Shown: positions 14,401 through 23,733, counted from the stretch's first letter. The stretch: DNA of 34,226 nucleotides from Plastoroseomonas sp036499545 (GCA_036499545.1 DASYDR010000144.1:1-34226), one strand, 5' to 3'. Notes: generated from the sequence alone by a model not told the origin. Numbers and translations: made by a program.

Positions 14401-15282
14401 ATGGATCTGATGCCCGGCTTCACGCTGACCGATATCGAGACCAGCGGCGCGCGCATCCGCCTGCGCCATGGCGGCAAGGGGCCGCCGCTGCTGCTGCTGC
14501 ACGGCAATCCGCTGACCCATCTCGCCTGGCACAAGGTGGCGCCGCGGCTGGCGGAGCATTTTCATGTCGTCGCCACGGATCTGCGCGGCTATGGCGACAG
14601 CTCGGCGCCGCCCGAAGGGCCCAGGTCGGTCAACTACTCCTTCCGCGCCATGGCGCAGGATCAGGTCGAGGTCATGCAGGCGCTCGGCCATGACCGCTTC
14701 TATGTCGCGGGCCATGATCGCGGCGGCCGCACCACCCATCGCATGTGCCTCGACCATCCGGAGAAGGTGATCAAGGCCTCGATCATCGACATCGTGCCGA
14801 CGCTCGACATGTGGGGGGCGATGAACAAGGAGGGCGCGATCGGCAGCTGGCACTGGCCGCTGATGGCGCAGCCGGCGGATTTCCCCGAGCGGATGCTGGG
14901 TGGCGTGCCGGCCGACTGGTACATGCGCAAGAAGCTGCTGAAGCAGACCGCCGACCTGGACTACATCCCGCCCGCGGTCTGGGACGAATATGTCCGCTGC
15001 TTCAACGAGAAGACGATCCGCGGCTCCTGCTCCGACTATCGCGCCACGGCGGGGATCGATTGCGAACTCGACACCCAGGATCTCGGCCGCAGGATCGAGA
15101 TGCCGGTGCTGGTGCTGTGGGGCCGGAACAGCGGCGTCGGCAAGCGCTTCGCCGACCCGCTCGCCCTCTGGCGGCAGCGCTGCACCGATGTGCGCGGCGA
15201 AGCGCTGCCGAGCGGGCATTACGTGAACGAAGAAGCGCCGGAACAGGTGCTCGACTGGTTCCTGCGCTTCTTCCCGGACTGA
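14401..15282 (+). CDS. Haloacetate (fluoroacetate) dehalogenase-like alpha/beta hydrolase
   Basis: The 293-residue protein aligns by motif with fluoroacetate dehalogenase (FAcD, e.g. Rhodopseudomonas palustris RPA1163). Nucleophile D106 lies in AGHDRGGRTTHR, with R107 and R110 matching the two carboxylate-binding arginines. D130 (IIDIVPT) sits exactly 24 residues on, as in the known enzyme. H151-W152 in GSWHWPLMAQP match the fluoride-pocket His-Trp, Y213 in CSDYRATA is the probable third halide ligand, and H273 in PSGHYVNEEAP is the base. An aspartate nucleophile instead of serine separates it from esterases; epoxide hydrolase is the main alternative. The start at 14401 has GGATAGGGG upstream; the frame also opens through the palindrome. 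Confidence 0.88.
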   Translation: MDLMPGFTLTDIETSGARIRLRHGGKGPPLLLLHGNPLTHLAWHKVAPRLAEHFHVVATDLRGYGDSSAPPEGPRSVNYSFRAMAQDQVEVMQALGHDRFYVAGHDRGGRTTHRMCLDHPEKVIKASIIDIVPTLDMWGAMNKEGAIGSWHWPLMAQPADFPERMLGGVPADWYMRKKLLKQTADLDYIPPAVWDEYVRCFNEKTIRGSCSDYRATAGIDCELDTQDLGRRIEMPVLVLWGRNSGVGKRFADPLALWRQRCTDVRGEALPSGHYVNEEAPEQVLDWFLRFFPD

Positions 15283-15302
15283 AGCCAAACGAAGCGAACA
15301 CC

Positions 15303-15455
15303 ACGCAGCCGCAGGCTGCCACTGGACTCTGCGGGGCGAGCGCAGCGATGCCCCGGGGCCGCGCATGCGGGCCCGCGCGCGACCGTCAGTCGACGCCAGC
15401 GCGCCCTGACAGCGCGCAAGCCAAGGCCGCGGATGCGGCCGCCGGTGCCTGAGGC
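15303..15455 (+). repeat. Structured GC-rich repeat family 2, copy A
   Basis: This ~150-base element matches 30258-30413 over its whole length in the same orientation. Hairpins include GCAGCC/GGCTGC (15305-15310, 15314-15319), CGGGGC/GCCCCG (15332-15337, 15350-15355) and GGCCGC/GCGGCC (15425-15430, 15435-15440). It ends with CCTGAGGC, three bases before the stop codon of the minus-strand unknown gene, and starts 20 bases after the stop of the dehalogenase-like gene. No protein reading is convincing here. Confidence 0.82.
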
Positions 15456-15458
15456 AAC

Positions 15459-16379
15459 CTAATCGCGCGACAGCTTGTCGCCGAGCGCCATCCAGCCGGC
15501 GGGCTCCTGGATCAGGGCGCCGACATCGTAGCGGCCGAACAGCGTGGTGATGCCGCGGCGTTCGAAGATCTCGGCGAAGATGCGCGATGCCGGGCCGGCG
15601 GTCTGCATCGCCTCGCGGCCGGTGGGCGCGCCGAAGACGATGACGGCGGAAGGCGTGCCGAAATTGGCGATCCGCTGCTCCTGGAAGGCGCGCCAGTGGA
15701 TCTCGATGGCGGCCAAGTAGCACATCTCCGGCAGGCCGATCTTGATGCCGAGCTTGCCGGCCGCGGCGAGCGAATTGATGATCGTCCCCGCCAGCGGCAC
15801 CGGGATCACCGCGCCGGCGAGCTGGGTGGTGCGCAGCGCCGCCTTGGCCGATTTCGCGCGGATGATCACCTCGCACCAGCGGGCGATGGTTTCGGACTTG
15901 CGATAGGCCTGGGCGATGGCGCGGACCTTGTACAAATGCAGGCCGGTGGTCGCCGCGGCGCTGCCGTGCCGCAGCGTGCTGCCGACATTGATGACGGAGC
16001 CGAAGAACTTGCCGATGCCGCCGGCGCCGCTGACCACCGGCCCGGCCGCCGCTTTCCAGCCGCGGGTGAACAGGTAGCTCTGGGTCACGGGGCTGGCGTG
16101 CTCGTCATGGCCATTGGCGACGAACCAGGGATTGGGCTTCACGCTGACCTTGTCGCTGCCGCGCTTCGCGTTGCGGCCCTTCTGCACGCCCTGGCCGATC
16201 TGGTTGCCGCTATAGGCGACCGGCGCGGTATTGCCCGGCCGGGCATCGGCCGCGAGCGTGATGATGTCGAAGGCGGCGAAGGCCCAATCTTCCGGCGACG
16301 CCTTGCCGGTGCCGGAGACCGCGTCGCCATGGGCCGCGCGGACCCCGGCCATGTCACTGGTGCCGCGATTTGAAGACAT
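15459..16379 (-). CDS. Hypothetical protein, 306 residues
   Basis: I do not recognise this family. The ATG at 16379 starts MSSNRGTSDMAGVRAAHGD; an upstream extension to 16493 is possible but looks non-coding. The N-terminal third is polar and Gly/Asn-rich (SGNQIGQGVQKGRNAKRG). The middle contains a hydrophobic, glycine-rich helix pair (AGAVIPVPLAGTIINSLAAA, about 180-205) that could insert in a membrane or pack as a core. The C-terminal part (GITTLFGRYDVGALIQEPAGWMALGDKLSRD) is compact. There is no signal peptide. It is a single-gene unit, divergent from the alpha-2-macroglobulin gene, and its 3' end abuts repeat family 2. Confidence 0.7.
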   Translation of the reverse strand: MSSNRGTSDMAGVRAAHGDAVSGTGKASPEDWAFAAFDIITLAADARPGNTAPVAYSGNQIGQGVQKGRNAKRGSDKVSVKPNPWFVANGHDEHASPVTQSYLFTRGWKAAAGPVVSGAGGIGKFFGSVINVGSTLRHGSAAATTGLHLYKVRAIAQAYRKSETIARWCEVIIRAKSAKAALRTTQLAGAVIPVPLAGTIINSLAAAGKLGIKIGLPEMCYLAAIEIHWRAFQEQRIANFGTPSAVIVFGAPTGREAMQTAGPASRIFAEIFERRGITTLFGRYDVGALIQEPAGWMALGDKLSRD

Positions 16380-16645
16380 GCAATGCGCCTTTCCATGGCC
16401 GTGATGGTGCCGGCTGCAACCGGGACGCCTGTTTTGCGGAGGGGGCGTGTCGCAGGAAGGCGCGGGCCGTGACCGATTCTTGAAAGCGCGCAATTTCTGG
16501 CAATGCTCTCCGTCTGTTGACGGGAAGGCCGGCCGCGCGGCCCGCGTCCGGGCCGGCTCCTGTCATCGTCACTTTTTTGTTCCGAGGGTGTTCCGGGGGG
16601 CGGTTCGTGGCATGGTTCCGCCGCCTTCAGATCCGGAAGCCGTCC
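16380..16645. promoter_or_regulatory. Divergent intergenic region
   Basis: These 266 bases separate the starts of the unknown minus-strand gene and the alpha-2-macroglobulin gene and must hold both promoters. Words such as TTGAAA (16480-16485) and TGTTGACGGG (about 16515-16524) could be -35 elements, but no matching -10 sequence is convincing. An in-frame extension of the macroglobulin frame to 16517 exists but does not look like a signal peptide. I see no RNA gene or repeat here. Confidence 0.35.
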
Positions 16646-19600
16646 ATGCGCCGCGTCCTGCTGCTGCTTGCCCACCTGTTCGTCGCACTGCCGTTGCTCG
16701 GCACGCCGCCGGCTGAGGCCCAGAGCTTCGAATTGCCGGGCGTGGCGCGCGACTCGGGCGCCTACCGGCAGGATCTGATGCGGCGCTTCCCCGGCAGCAG
16801 CCCGCAGAGCCGCGCCGCCGCGGAGGCCCGCGCCGTCCAGGCCGAGCGCGCCAACAACCTGCCGGGCGCCGCCGCCGCCTGGGAGGAGCGGGTCGCGGCC
16901 GGCCCGCTATCGCATGATGCCTGGATGGCGCTGGCCCGGGTCCAGCTCGCCCGCCGGCCGCCGGAAGCGGGCCGCGCGCTGCAGGCGGCCTGGGTTGCCT
17001 TCACCATCGCCAGTGCCGGCCCGGACGAAGTGCCGTCGCTGTTGATGATGGCCGATGCGCTGCAGGTCCTGAACCTGCCGGCGGCCATGCTGGAAGCCCT
17101 GGCCGCGGCGGCCGAGCGCGTGCCGCAGGACACGGCGCTGCAGGCCCGCCTGACGGAGGCGCGGCGCCGCGTCGGCCTGCTGCCGACCCGCATCCGGACG
17201 GAGGCGAATGCCGAACCGGCGCGCGCCTGCATCGGCTTCACCCAGCCGCCGGCGCGCCGGCAGGACTGGACGCCGGCCGACTGGGTCAGGACCCAGCCCG
17301 CGATCCCGGGCCTGGCGGTCGAACGCGAAGGCGATGTGCTCTGCGTGGCCGGCCTGCCCTGGGGCCGCACCACCCGCATCACGCTCCGCGCCGGCCTGCC
17401 GGGCGAGGACAACGCCACGCTGCGCAGCGAGCAGACGCTGAGCGTCGCGATGCCGAACCGCACGCCGCGGCTGGCCTTCGACCAGCGCGCCTATGTGCTG
17501 CCGCGCGGGCAGGAGCCGCGGATCACGCTGGCCAGCACCAATATCTCCTCGGTCGCGATCCGCCTGATCCGGGTGGCGGAGCGGAACCTGATCGACCTGC
17601 GCCGCGACTGGCAGCCTGGCCAGTCCCTCGAAACCTGGACGGTCGACAACCTGGCCGAGAATGCCGGCACCGTCGTCTGGGAAGGCCGCGCCGACATCCC
17701 GCGTTTCGAGCAGAACGCGACCCAGCGCACCGCCCTGCCGCTGCCTGACGCGCTGCGCGACGCACCGCCCGGCATCTTCGTGCTCGCGGTCCGCTCCGGC
17801 GACGGCAATGCGGCGCGGGAAGCGACGGCCTCCCTGGCGCTGGCGGTGACCGATCTCGGCCTGGTCGCCTGGCGCGGTGCCGACGGCGTCGCGGTGCAGG
17901 CCCGCAGCCTTGGCGATGCCGCCGCCAAGGCCGGCGTGCGCGTGGCCCTGGTCGCCCGCAACAATGAAGTGCTGGGCGAGGCGGAAACCGATGCCGCGGG
18001 CATCGCCCGCTTCGGCGCGCCGTTGCTGCGCGGCCGCGGCGGGCTGGCGCCGGTCGCGCTGCACGCGACCGCCGGCGGCGATTTCGCGATGCTCGACCTG
18101 GAAGCGGCGTCCTTCGACCTGTCCGACCGCGGCGCCACCGGGCGCCCGCATCCCGCGGCGCTCGATGCCTTCGTCTGGCTCGACCGCGGTATCTACCGCC
18201 CGGGCGAGACGGTGCAGATCGGGGCGCTGATCCGCGACGCCGCCGGCCAGCCGGTGGACCTGCCGGTGCGCATCCGCGTGCGGCGCCCGAACGGGCAGAT
18301 CTTCGCCGAACAGGTGCCGGCACGCGGCCCGGATGCCGCCATCGTCTGGCCGATGCCGCTGTCGAACGGCGCGCCTGCCGGTGCCTGGACCATCGAGGCG
18401 CTGACCGATCCCGACGCGCCGCCGATCGGCCGCACCACCTTCCGCGTCGACGCCTTCGTGCCGGAACGGCTGGAAGTCACCGCGACGCCGCCCAATGGCG
18501 CCGCCCTGGTGGCGGGCCGCCCCCTGCAGGTGCCGGTGACCGCGCGCTTCCTCTACGGCGCCCCCGGCGCCGGCCTGTCCGGCAATGCCGAGCTGCGGCT
18601 GGCGGTCAATCCGGAGCCCTTCCCGGATTGGCGCGGCTGGCGCATCGGCCTGGCCGAGGAGCCTTTCACCCCGCCGCTGCAGACCTTCGACATTCCGGAA
18701 ACCGATGCCGATGGCCGGGCGACGCTGAGCCTGAACCTGCCGGGCATCCCGGATTCGACCCGGGTGCTGCAGGCCGAGGTCGGGATCACGGTCAGCGAGC
18801 CGGGCGGTGCCGAAAGCCGCACCCGCTTCACCGTGCCGGTGCGCCCGCCCGGCCGGCTGATCGCGCTGCGCCCGGGCTTCGAGGGCGGCTCGGTCGACGA
18901 CAATGCCGAAGCGGCCTTCGACATCGCCGCGCTGACGCCGGACGGCGCCGCCGATACCGCGCGGCTGCGCGTGCGGCTGGTGCGCGAACGGCCCAGCTGG
19001 CGCCTGGTCACCCGCGGCCAGCTCGCCCGCTATGAGACCGTCTGGCGCGACGAGCCGGTCGACACCGCGGAGGTGCAGGTGGCGCCGGGGCGCCCGGCGC
19101 GCTTCGCCCGCCGCATGCCCTTCGGCCGCTACCGGATCGAGGTGACCGATCCGGCCGGCCTCGCCATCACCTCCATGCGTTTCCGCAGCGGCTGGGCCAG
19201 CAGCGAAAGCGCCGAGGTGCCGGATCGCGTCGATGTCGCGACCGACCGCAGCAGCCATGCCGGTGGTGAGACCGCGCGCATCCGGGTGACGCCGCCCTTC
19301 GGCGGCCATGCCTCCGTCGCGGTGCTGACCGACCGCCTGGTCTCGCTGCGCGAGGTCGACATCCCGGAAGGCGGCGCCACCATCGACGTGCCGGTCTCCG
19401 CCGCCTGGGGCCCCGGCGCCTACGTGGCGGTGACGGTCTATCGCGCCGGCGAGGCGCGGCGCGGGCCGCAACGCGCGCTGGGCCTGGTCTGGGTCGCGCT
19501 CGACACCGCGCCGCGCCGCCTCGATGTCGCGATCGACGCGCCGGAGCGCATCCTGCCGCGCCAGCGCGTCACCATCCCGGTGCGCATCGGCAATGCCGGC

Positions 19601-21757
19601 GGCGCGGCGCGGGTGACGCTGGCCGCGGTGGATGAGGGCATCCTGCGGCTGACCGATTTCGCCTCGCCCGACCCGCAGGGGCATTTCCTCGGCCGCCGCC
19701 GCCTCGGCACCGATATCCGCGACGATTACGGCCGCCTGATCGCCCCGGCGGATGGGGAAGCGACGGCGCTGCGCCAGGGCGGCGACGAAGGCGACGCGAC
19801 CGGCTTCGTCCGTATCCCGCAGCGCATCGTCGCACTCTATTCGGGGGTGGTGACGGCGGGGCCGGACGGCGTCGCGCAGGTGCCGCTCGACATCCCGGAT
19901 TTCGCCGGCGAGCTGCGGCTGATGGCGGTCGCCTGGGATGGCGCCCGCGTCGGCGCGGCGTCGAAGCCGATGACCGTGCGCGACCCGGTGGTGGCGGAAG
20001 CGATGCTGCCGCGCTTCCTGGCGCCGGGGGATGAGGCGCGGCTGCCGCTGCTGCTGCACAATCTCGACCTGCCGCGCGGCACCATCACCGCGACGCTGAG
20101 CACGGAAGGGCCGCTGGCATTGGCCGGGCCGGCGCAGATCCCGGTCGAGCTGGCGACCGGTGCCCAGGCGCTGCCGTCGAGCCTGCTGCGCGCGACCGGC
20201 GCCGGGGAAGGCGTGGTGCGGCTCAGCGTCACCGGGCCGAACAATTTCAGCGTCACCCGCTCCTCGCGCATCACCATCCGGTCTTCCCGCCCGACCGCGG
20301 TCGAGACCGCCTATGGCACCATCGCGCCCGGCCAGCAGGCGGCGCTGGCGCCGCCGACCGACCGCTTCGTGCCGGGAAGCTGGCGCGCCAGCGCCAGCTT
20401 CGGCGCCGCGGTGCGCTACGATGCCGATGCCATGCTGCGCGCGGTGCAGGGCTATTTCCTGTCCTGCACCGAGCAGGTCGGCAGCCGTGCGCTGGCGCTG
20501 AGCTATGCGCCGGAGACGGCCGACCGAGCCGGCGACCTGCAACGCGCGGTCGAGACCATTCTCGACCGGCAGCGCTTCGACGGCGCCTTCGGCCTCTGGT
20601 CCGCGCAGGGCGAGGCGCAGGAATGGATCACCGCCTTCGCGCTGGAGACGCTGCTGCGCGCCCGCGCCGCCGGCGCCGCGGTGCCGGACGGCGCCATCAA
20701 GGCCGGGCTCGACCATGCCGAGGAGCTGCTGGAGCAGAGCGACGAGGATACCCCGATCGAACGCGCCACCCAGGCCTATCGGGTGCATGTGCTGGCGCTG
20801 GGCGGCCGGCCGCGGCTCGGCGCCGCGCGGCGGCTGCTGGAGCGGATCAACGACCTGCCGACGCCGCTCGCCCGCGCCCAGCTGGGCGCCGCCTTCGCCC
20901 GTGCCGGCGACCGGGAACGCGCGGAAGCGGCCTTCGCCGCCGCGCTGGCGGCGCCGCAGCGCCTGTGGTGGACCGCCGATTTCGGATCCCAGGTGCGGGA
21001 CCAGCTCGCGGTCGCGGTGCTGCTGAAGGAAAGCGGCGTGCTGGAGGACCGGATGGCACCGCTGCTGGCGCAACTGCCGGCGCAGCTGTCGCCGATGACG
21101 ACCAGCACCCAGGAACAGGGCTGGGCCGTCGCGGCGGCGGGCCTGCTCTCGGCCGGCCGGCAGCCGGTGCGGGTGGCACTCGACGGCACCAACCTGGCGC
21201 AGCAGCCGCTGGTGACGGTGGCGCTGACCGGGCGCGCGACCGCGCGCAACCTGGCGGATACGCCGGTGCCGAACAGCGTCTCGGTCACCGGCGTGCCGGC
21301 GCAGCCGTTGCCGGCCGGGCGATCCAACATGCGCATCACCCGGCGCTTCCTGGCGCTGGACGGCTCGCCGCTCAACCTCGACCAGCTGCGCCAGAACACC
21401 AGCTTCGTGCTGGTGCTGGAAGCACGGCTGGAGGATCAGGACGAGCATCGCGTGCTGCTGCAGCAGGGCCTGCCGGCCGGCTGGGAGATCGTCGGCCGCC
21501 TCGGCCCCGGCGCGGTGCCGGGGATGCCCTGGCTGGAGGCGCTGAGCGAGACGGAGGCGCAGCCGGCGCTCGATGATCGCTTCGCCGCCGCCGCGGTGCT
21601 GTCGCCGCAGATGCCGCTGATCCGCATCGCCGCGCGGGTGCGCGCGGTCACCGCCGGCAATTTCGAGCTGCCGGGGGCGGAGACCGTCGACATGTACCGC
21701 CCGGCCTTCTTCGCGCGGCAGAACACCGGCCGGATCACCATCCAGCCGGCCAATTGA
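16646..21757 (+). CDS. Bacterial alpha-2-macroglobulin (YfhM type)
   Basis: The 1703-residue secreted protein is a bacterial alpha-2-macroglobulin, a periplasmic trap for invading proteases. A signal peptide (MRRVLLLLAHLFVALPLL) ends at an AEA-Q signal peptidase I site near residue 25. There is no lipobox cysteine, so unlike E. coli YfhM it should be soluble. A long run of macroglobulin (MG) beta domains follows, including LDAFVWLDRGIYRPGETVQI (A2M_N type) and YSGVVTAGPDGVAQVPLDIPDFAGELRLMAVAW in two parts. The thioester motif C1274-T-E-Q1277 is intact. The start at 16646 has GGAAG eight bases upstream. Its stop overlaps the pbpC start by one base (TGATG), giving the classic A2M-PbpC pair. 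Confidence 0.95.
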   Translation: MRRVLLLLAHLFVALPLLGTPPAEAQSFELPGVARDSGAYRQDLMRRFPGSSPQSRAAAEARAVQAERANNLPGAAAAWEERVAAGPLSHDAWMALARVQLARRPPEAGRALQAAWVAFTIASAGPDEVPSLLMMADALQVLNLPAAMLEALAAAAERVPQDTALQARLTEARRRVGLLPTRIRTEANAEPARACIGFTQPPARRQDWTPADWVRTQPAIPGLAVEREGDVLCVAGLPWGRTTRITLRAGLPGEDNATLRSEQTLSVAMPNRTPRLAFDQRAYVLPRGQEPRITLASTNISSVAIRLIRVAERNLIDLRRDWQPGQSLETWTVDNLAENAGTVVWEGRADIPRFEQNATQRTALPLPDALRDAPPGIFVLAVRSGDGNAAREATASLALAVTDLGLVAWRGADGVAVQARSLGDAAAKAGVRVALVARNNEVLGEAETDAAGIARFGAPLLRGRGGLAPVALHATAGGDFAMLDLEAASFDLSDRGATGRPHPAALDAFVWLDRGIYRPGETVQIGALIRDAAGQPVDLPVRIRVRRPNGQIFAEQVPARGPDAAIVWPMPLSNGAPAGAWTIEALTDPDAPPIGRTTFRVDAFVPERLEVTATPPNGAALVAGRPLQVPVTARFLYGAPGAGLSGNAELRLAVNPEPFPDWRGWRIGLAEEPFTPPLQTFDIPETDADGRATLSLNLPGIPDSTRVLQAEVGITVSEPGGAESRTRFTVPVRPPGRLIALRPGFEGGSVDDNAEAAFDIAALTPDGAADTARLRVRLVRERPSWRLVTRGQLARYETVWRDEPVDTAEVQVAPGRPARFARRMPFGRYRIEVTDPAGLAITSMRFRSGWASSESAEVPDRVDVATDRSSHAGGETARIRVTPPFGGHASVAVLTDRLVSLREVDIPEGGATIDVPVSAAWGPGAYVAVTVYRAGEARRGPQRALGLVWVALDTAPRRLDVAIDAPERILPRQRVTIPVRIGNAGGAARVTLAAVDEGILRLTDFASPDPQGHFLGRRRLGTDIRDDYGRLIAPADGEATALRQGGDEGDATGFVRIPQRIVALYSGVVTAGPDGVAQVPLDIPDFAGELRLMAVAWDGARVGAASKPMTVRDPVVAEAMLPRFLAPGDEARLPLLLHNLDLPRGTITATLSTEGPLALAGPAQIPVELATGAQALPSSLLRATGAGEGVVRLSVTGPNNFSVTRSSRITIRSSRPTAVETAYGTIAPGQQAALAPPTDRFVPGSWRASASFGAAVRYDADAMLRAVQGYFLSCTEQVGSRALALSYAPETADRAGDLQRAVETILDRQRFDGAFGLWSAQGEAQEWITAFALETLLRARAAGAAVPDGAIKAGLDHAEELLEQSDEDTPIERATQAYRVHVLALGGRPRLGAARRLLERINDLPTPLARAQLGAAFARAGDRERAEAAFAAALAAPQRLWWTADFGSQVRDQLAVAVLLKESGVLEDRMAPLLAQLPAQLSPMTTSTQEQGWAVAAAGLLSAGRQPVRVALDGTNLAQQPLVTVALTGRATARNLADTPVPNSVSVTGVPAQPLPAGRSNMRITRRFLALDGSPLNLDQLRQNTSFVLVLEARLEDQDEHRVLLQQGLPAGWEIVGRLGPGAVPGMPWLEALSETEAQPALDDRFAAAAVLSPQMPLIRIAARVRAVTAGNFELPGAETVDMYRPAFFARQNTGRITIQPAN

Positions 21758-23733
21758 TGCGCCAGCGCATGCAGCGCCGTCGCTGGCTGGCCGCGGCGCT
21801 CGGCCTGCCGCTGCTAGTCGCGGCGGCGGGCCTCACGCTCGACCGGCTCAACCCGCCCGATCTCAGCCGCATGACCCCGAGCCAGGAAGTGCTGGACCGG
21901 GAAGGGCGGGTGCTGTCCGTGCTGCCGGCCCGCGCCGGCATCTGGCGGCTGGCGACGACGGTGGAGGATGTGCCGCCCGACCTGGTCGCGCTGCTGGTCG
22001 CCTCCGAGGATCGCCGCTTCTGGCGCCACCCCGGTGTCGACCCGATCGCGCTGGGCCGGGCCGCCGCGCAATGGATCCGCGCCGGCCGCGTCGTCTCCGG
22101 CGGTTCCACCTTGACTATGCAGGCGGTGCGCCTGCTGGAGCCGCGGCCGCGCACCCTGCGCAGCAAGGCGATCGAGGTGTTCCGTGCCCTGCAGCTCGAA
22201 GCCCGATTCAGCAAGCGGGAGATCCTCGGCATCTGGCTGACCCTGGCGCCGCAGGGCGGCAATCTGGAAGGGTTGCGCGCCGGTTCGCTCGCCTGGTTCG
22301 GCCGGCCGCCGGCGCGGCTCGACCCGGCGGAGCAGGCGCTGCTGATCGCGCTCGCCCGTCGCCCCGGCGCGTTGCGTCCCGACCGGCACCCGGCCGCGGC
22401 CCGCGCCGCGCGTGACGCGGTGCTGGCGCGGCGCGGCGGACCGGCGGCGGGCATGAGTGATGCCGATCGCAGGCTCGCCATGGCGGCCGCGATGCCGCAG
22501 CGACGCTTGCCGATGCCGCGCCTGGCGCCGCATGTGGCGCGCGAACTGGCGGCGGGCGGCGCGGTGCGGTCGCCGAGCACGCTCGACCTCGCCCTGCAGC
22601 GCGCGGCGGAGGCGCTGGCCGCCGAATCGCTCCGTGACCTGCCGGATCGCAGCGCCATCGCGATCGCCGTCGCTTCCCTCGACACGCGCGAATTCCGCGT
22701 CCTCGTCGGCGGCGCCTTCGGGGAGGAAGGCAGGGCCGGCGCGCTCGACCTCAGCCGCGCCGTCCGTTCGCCGGGATCGGCGCTGAAGCCCTTCCTCTAT
22801 GCCATGGCCTTCGAAGCCGGGATCGCGCAGCCGCAGAGCGTGCTGTCGGACCTGCCGCTGCGCTTCGCCAATTATGCGCCGGAGAATTTCGACCGCGGCT
22901 TCATGGGCCAGGTCACGGCCGCCGATGCGTTGCGCATGTCGCTCAACCTGCCGGCGGTGGCGCTGCTCGATCGCATCGGGCCGCTGCGCTTCGCCGCCGC
23001 GCTGAAGGCCGGCGGCGCGCCGGTGCACCTGCCGCCGGGGGCGCTGCCGTCCCTGCCATTGGCGCTCGGCGGCGCCGGCACCACGCTGCGGGAGATGGTG
23101 GCGCTCTATGCGACTCTTGGCAGCGGCGGCATCGCGCAGCCGGTCCGGCTGGTCCCGGGCGGCATGACACCGGGCCTCAGGGTGCTGGACGCGCGCGCCG
23201 CGCAGCAGGCCGCCTCCGTGCTGGTGCAGCCTTTCCCGGGCGGCGGCCCGGCCGGCATCGGCTGGAAGACCGGCACCAGCTGGGGCGGCCGCGACGCCTG
23301 GGCCTTCGGTATCGACCGCCAGCATGTCGCCGGCGTCTGGGTCGGGCGGCCGGACGGCACGCCGTTGCCCGGCGCCACCGGCCGCAGCCTGGCGCTGCCG
23401 ATCCTGGCGCAGACCTTCGCGCTGCTGCCGGCCGCGCCGCGTGATCCGCTGCCGCGCCGCCCGGCAATCGCCGCCGAGACGGCGCCCGATCGCCTGCGCC
23501 TGCTGTTTCCGCCGCCCGGGGCGGTGCTGGAGGAAGGGGCGGGCCATGTCACGCTGCGCGCCATGGGCGGCCAGCGGCCGCTGACCTTCCTGGTGGACGG
23601 CCAGCCGCTGCTGCATGAGCGGGCGCGGCGGGAAGCGAGCTGGACGCCGCCCGGCCCTGGCTTCTTCCGGGTCACCGTGCTGGATGCGGGCGGGCAGGCG
23701 GCGCGGGCGGAGGTGCGGGTGCGGGGCGAGTAG
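21757..23733 (+). CDS. pbpC: Penicillin-binding protein 1C
   Basis: The 658-residue bifunctional peptidoglycan synthase has an N-terminal membrane anchor (about 10-27). Its GT51 transglycosylase domain carries catalytic E84 in VASEDRRFWRHPGVD and the block SGGSTLTMQAVRLLEP. The transpeptidase domain has motifs S341-x-x-K344 (SPGSALKPF), S395-L-N397 and K504-T-G506 (GWKTGTSWGG). A BiPBP_C domain lies at the end (about 560-655). PbpC is thought to repair peptidoglycan after damage, in partnership with the macroglobulin. The ATG at 21757 overlaps the preceding stop; another ATG at 21769 is possible. Confidence 0.95.
   Translation: MRQRMQRRRWLAAALGLPLLVAAAGLTLDRLNPPDLSRMTPSQEVLDREGRVLSVLPARAGIWRLATTVEDVPPDLVALLVASEDRRFWRHPGVDPIALGRAAAQWIRAGRVVSGGSTLTMQAVRLLEPRPRTLRSKAIEVFRALQLEARFSKREILGIWLTLAPQGGNLEGLRAGSLAWFGRPPARLDPAEQALLIALARRPGALRPDRHPAAARAARDAVLARRGGPAAGMSDADRRLAMAAAMPQRRLPMPRLAPHVARELAAGGAVRSPSTLDLALQRAAEALAAESLRDLPDRSAIAIAVASLDTREFRVLVGGAFGEEGRAGALDLSRAVRSPGSALKPFLYAMAFEAGIAQPQSVLSDLPLRFANYAPENFDRGFMGQVTAADALRMSLNLPAVALLDRIGPLRFAAALKAGGAPVHLPPGALPSLPLALGGAGTTLREMVALYATLGSGGIAQPVRLVPGGMTPGLRVLDARAAQQAASVLVQPFPGGGPAGIGWKTGTSWGGRDAWAFGIDRQHVAGVWVGRPDGTPLPGATGRSLALPILAQTFALLPAAPRDPLPRRPAIAAETAPDRLRLLFPPPGAVLEEGAGHVTLRAMGGQRPLTFLVDGQPLLHERARREASWTPPGPGFFRVTVLDAGGQAARAEVRVRGE

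Noticed and set aside
16907..21448. A very long open frame antisense to the alpha-2-macroglobulin gene
   Set aside because: Low-complexity Arg/Gly/Ala/His-rich sequence without domains; it is the expected by-product of very high GC third positions on the opposite strand.
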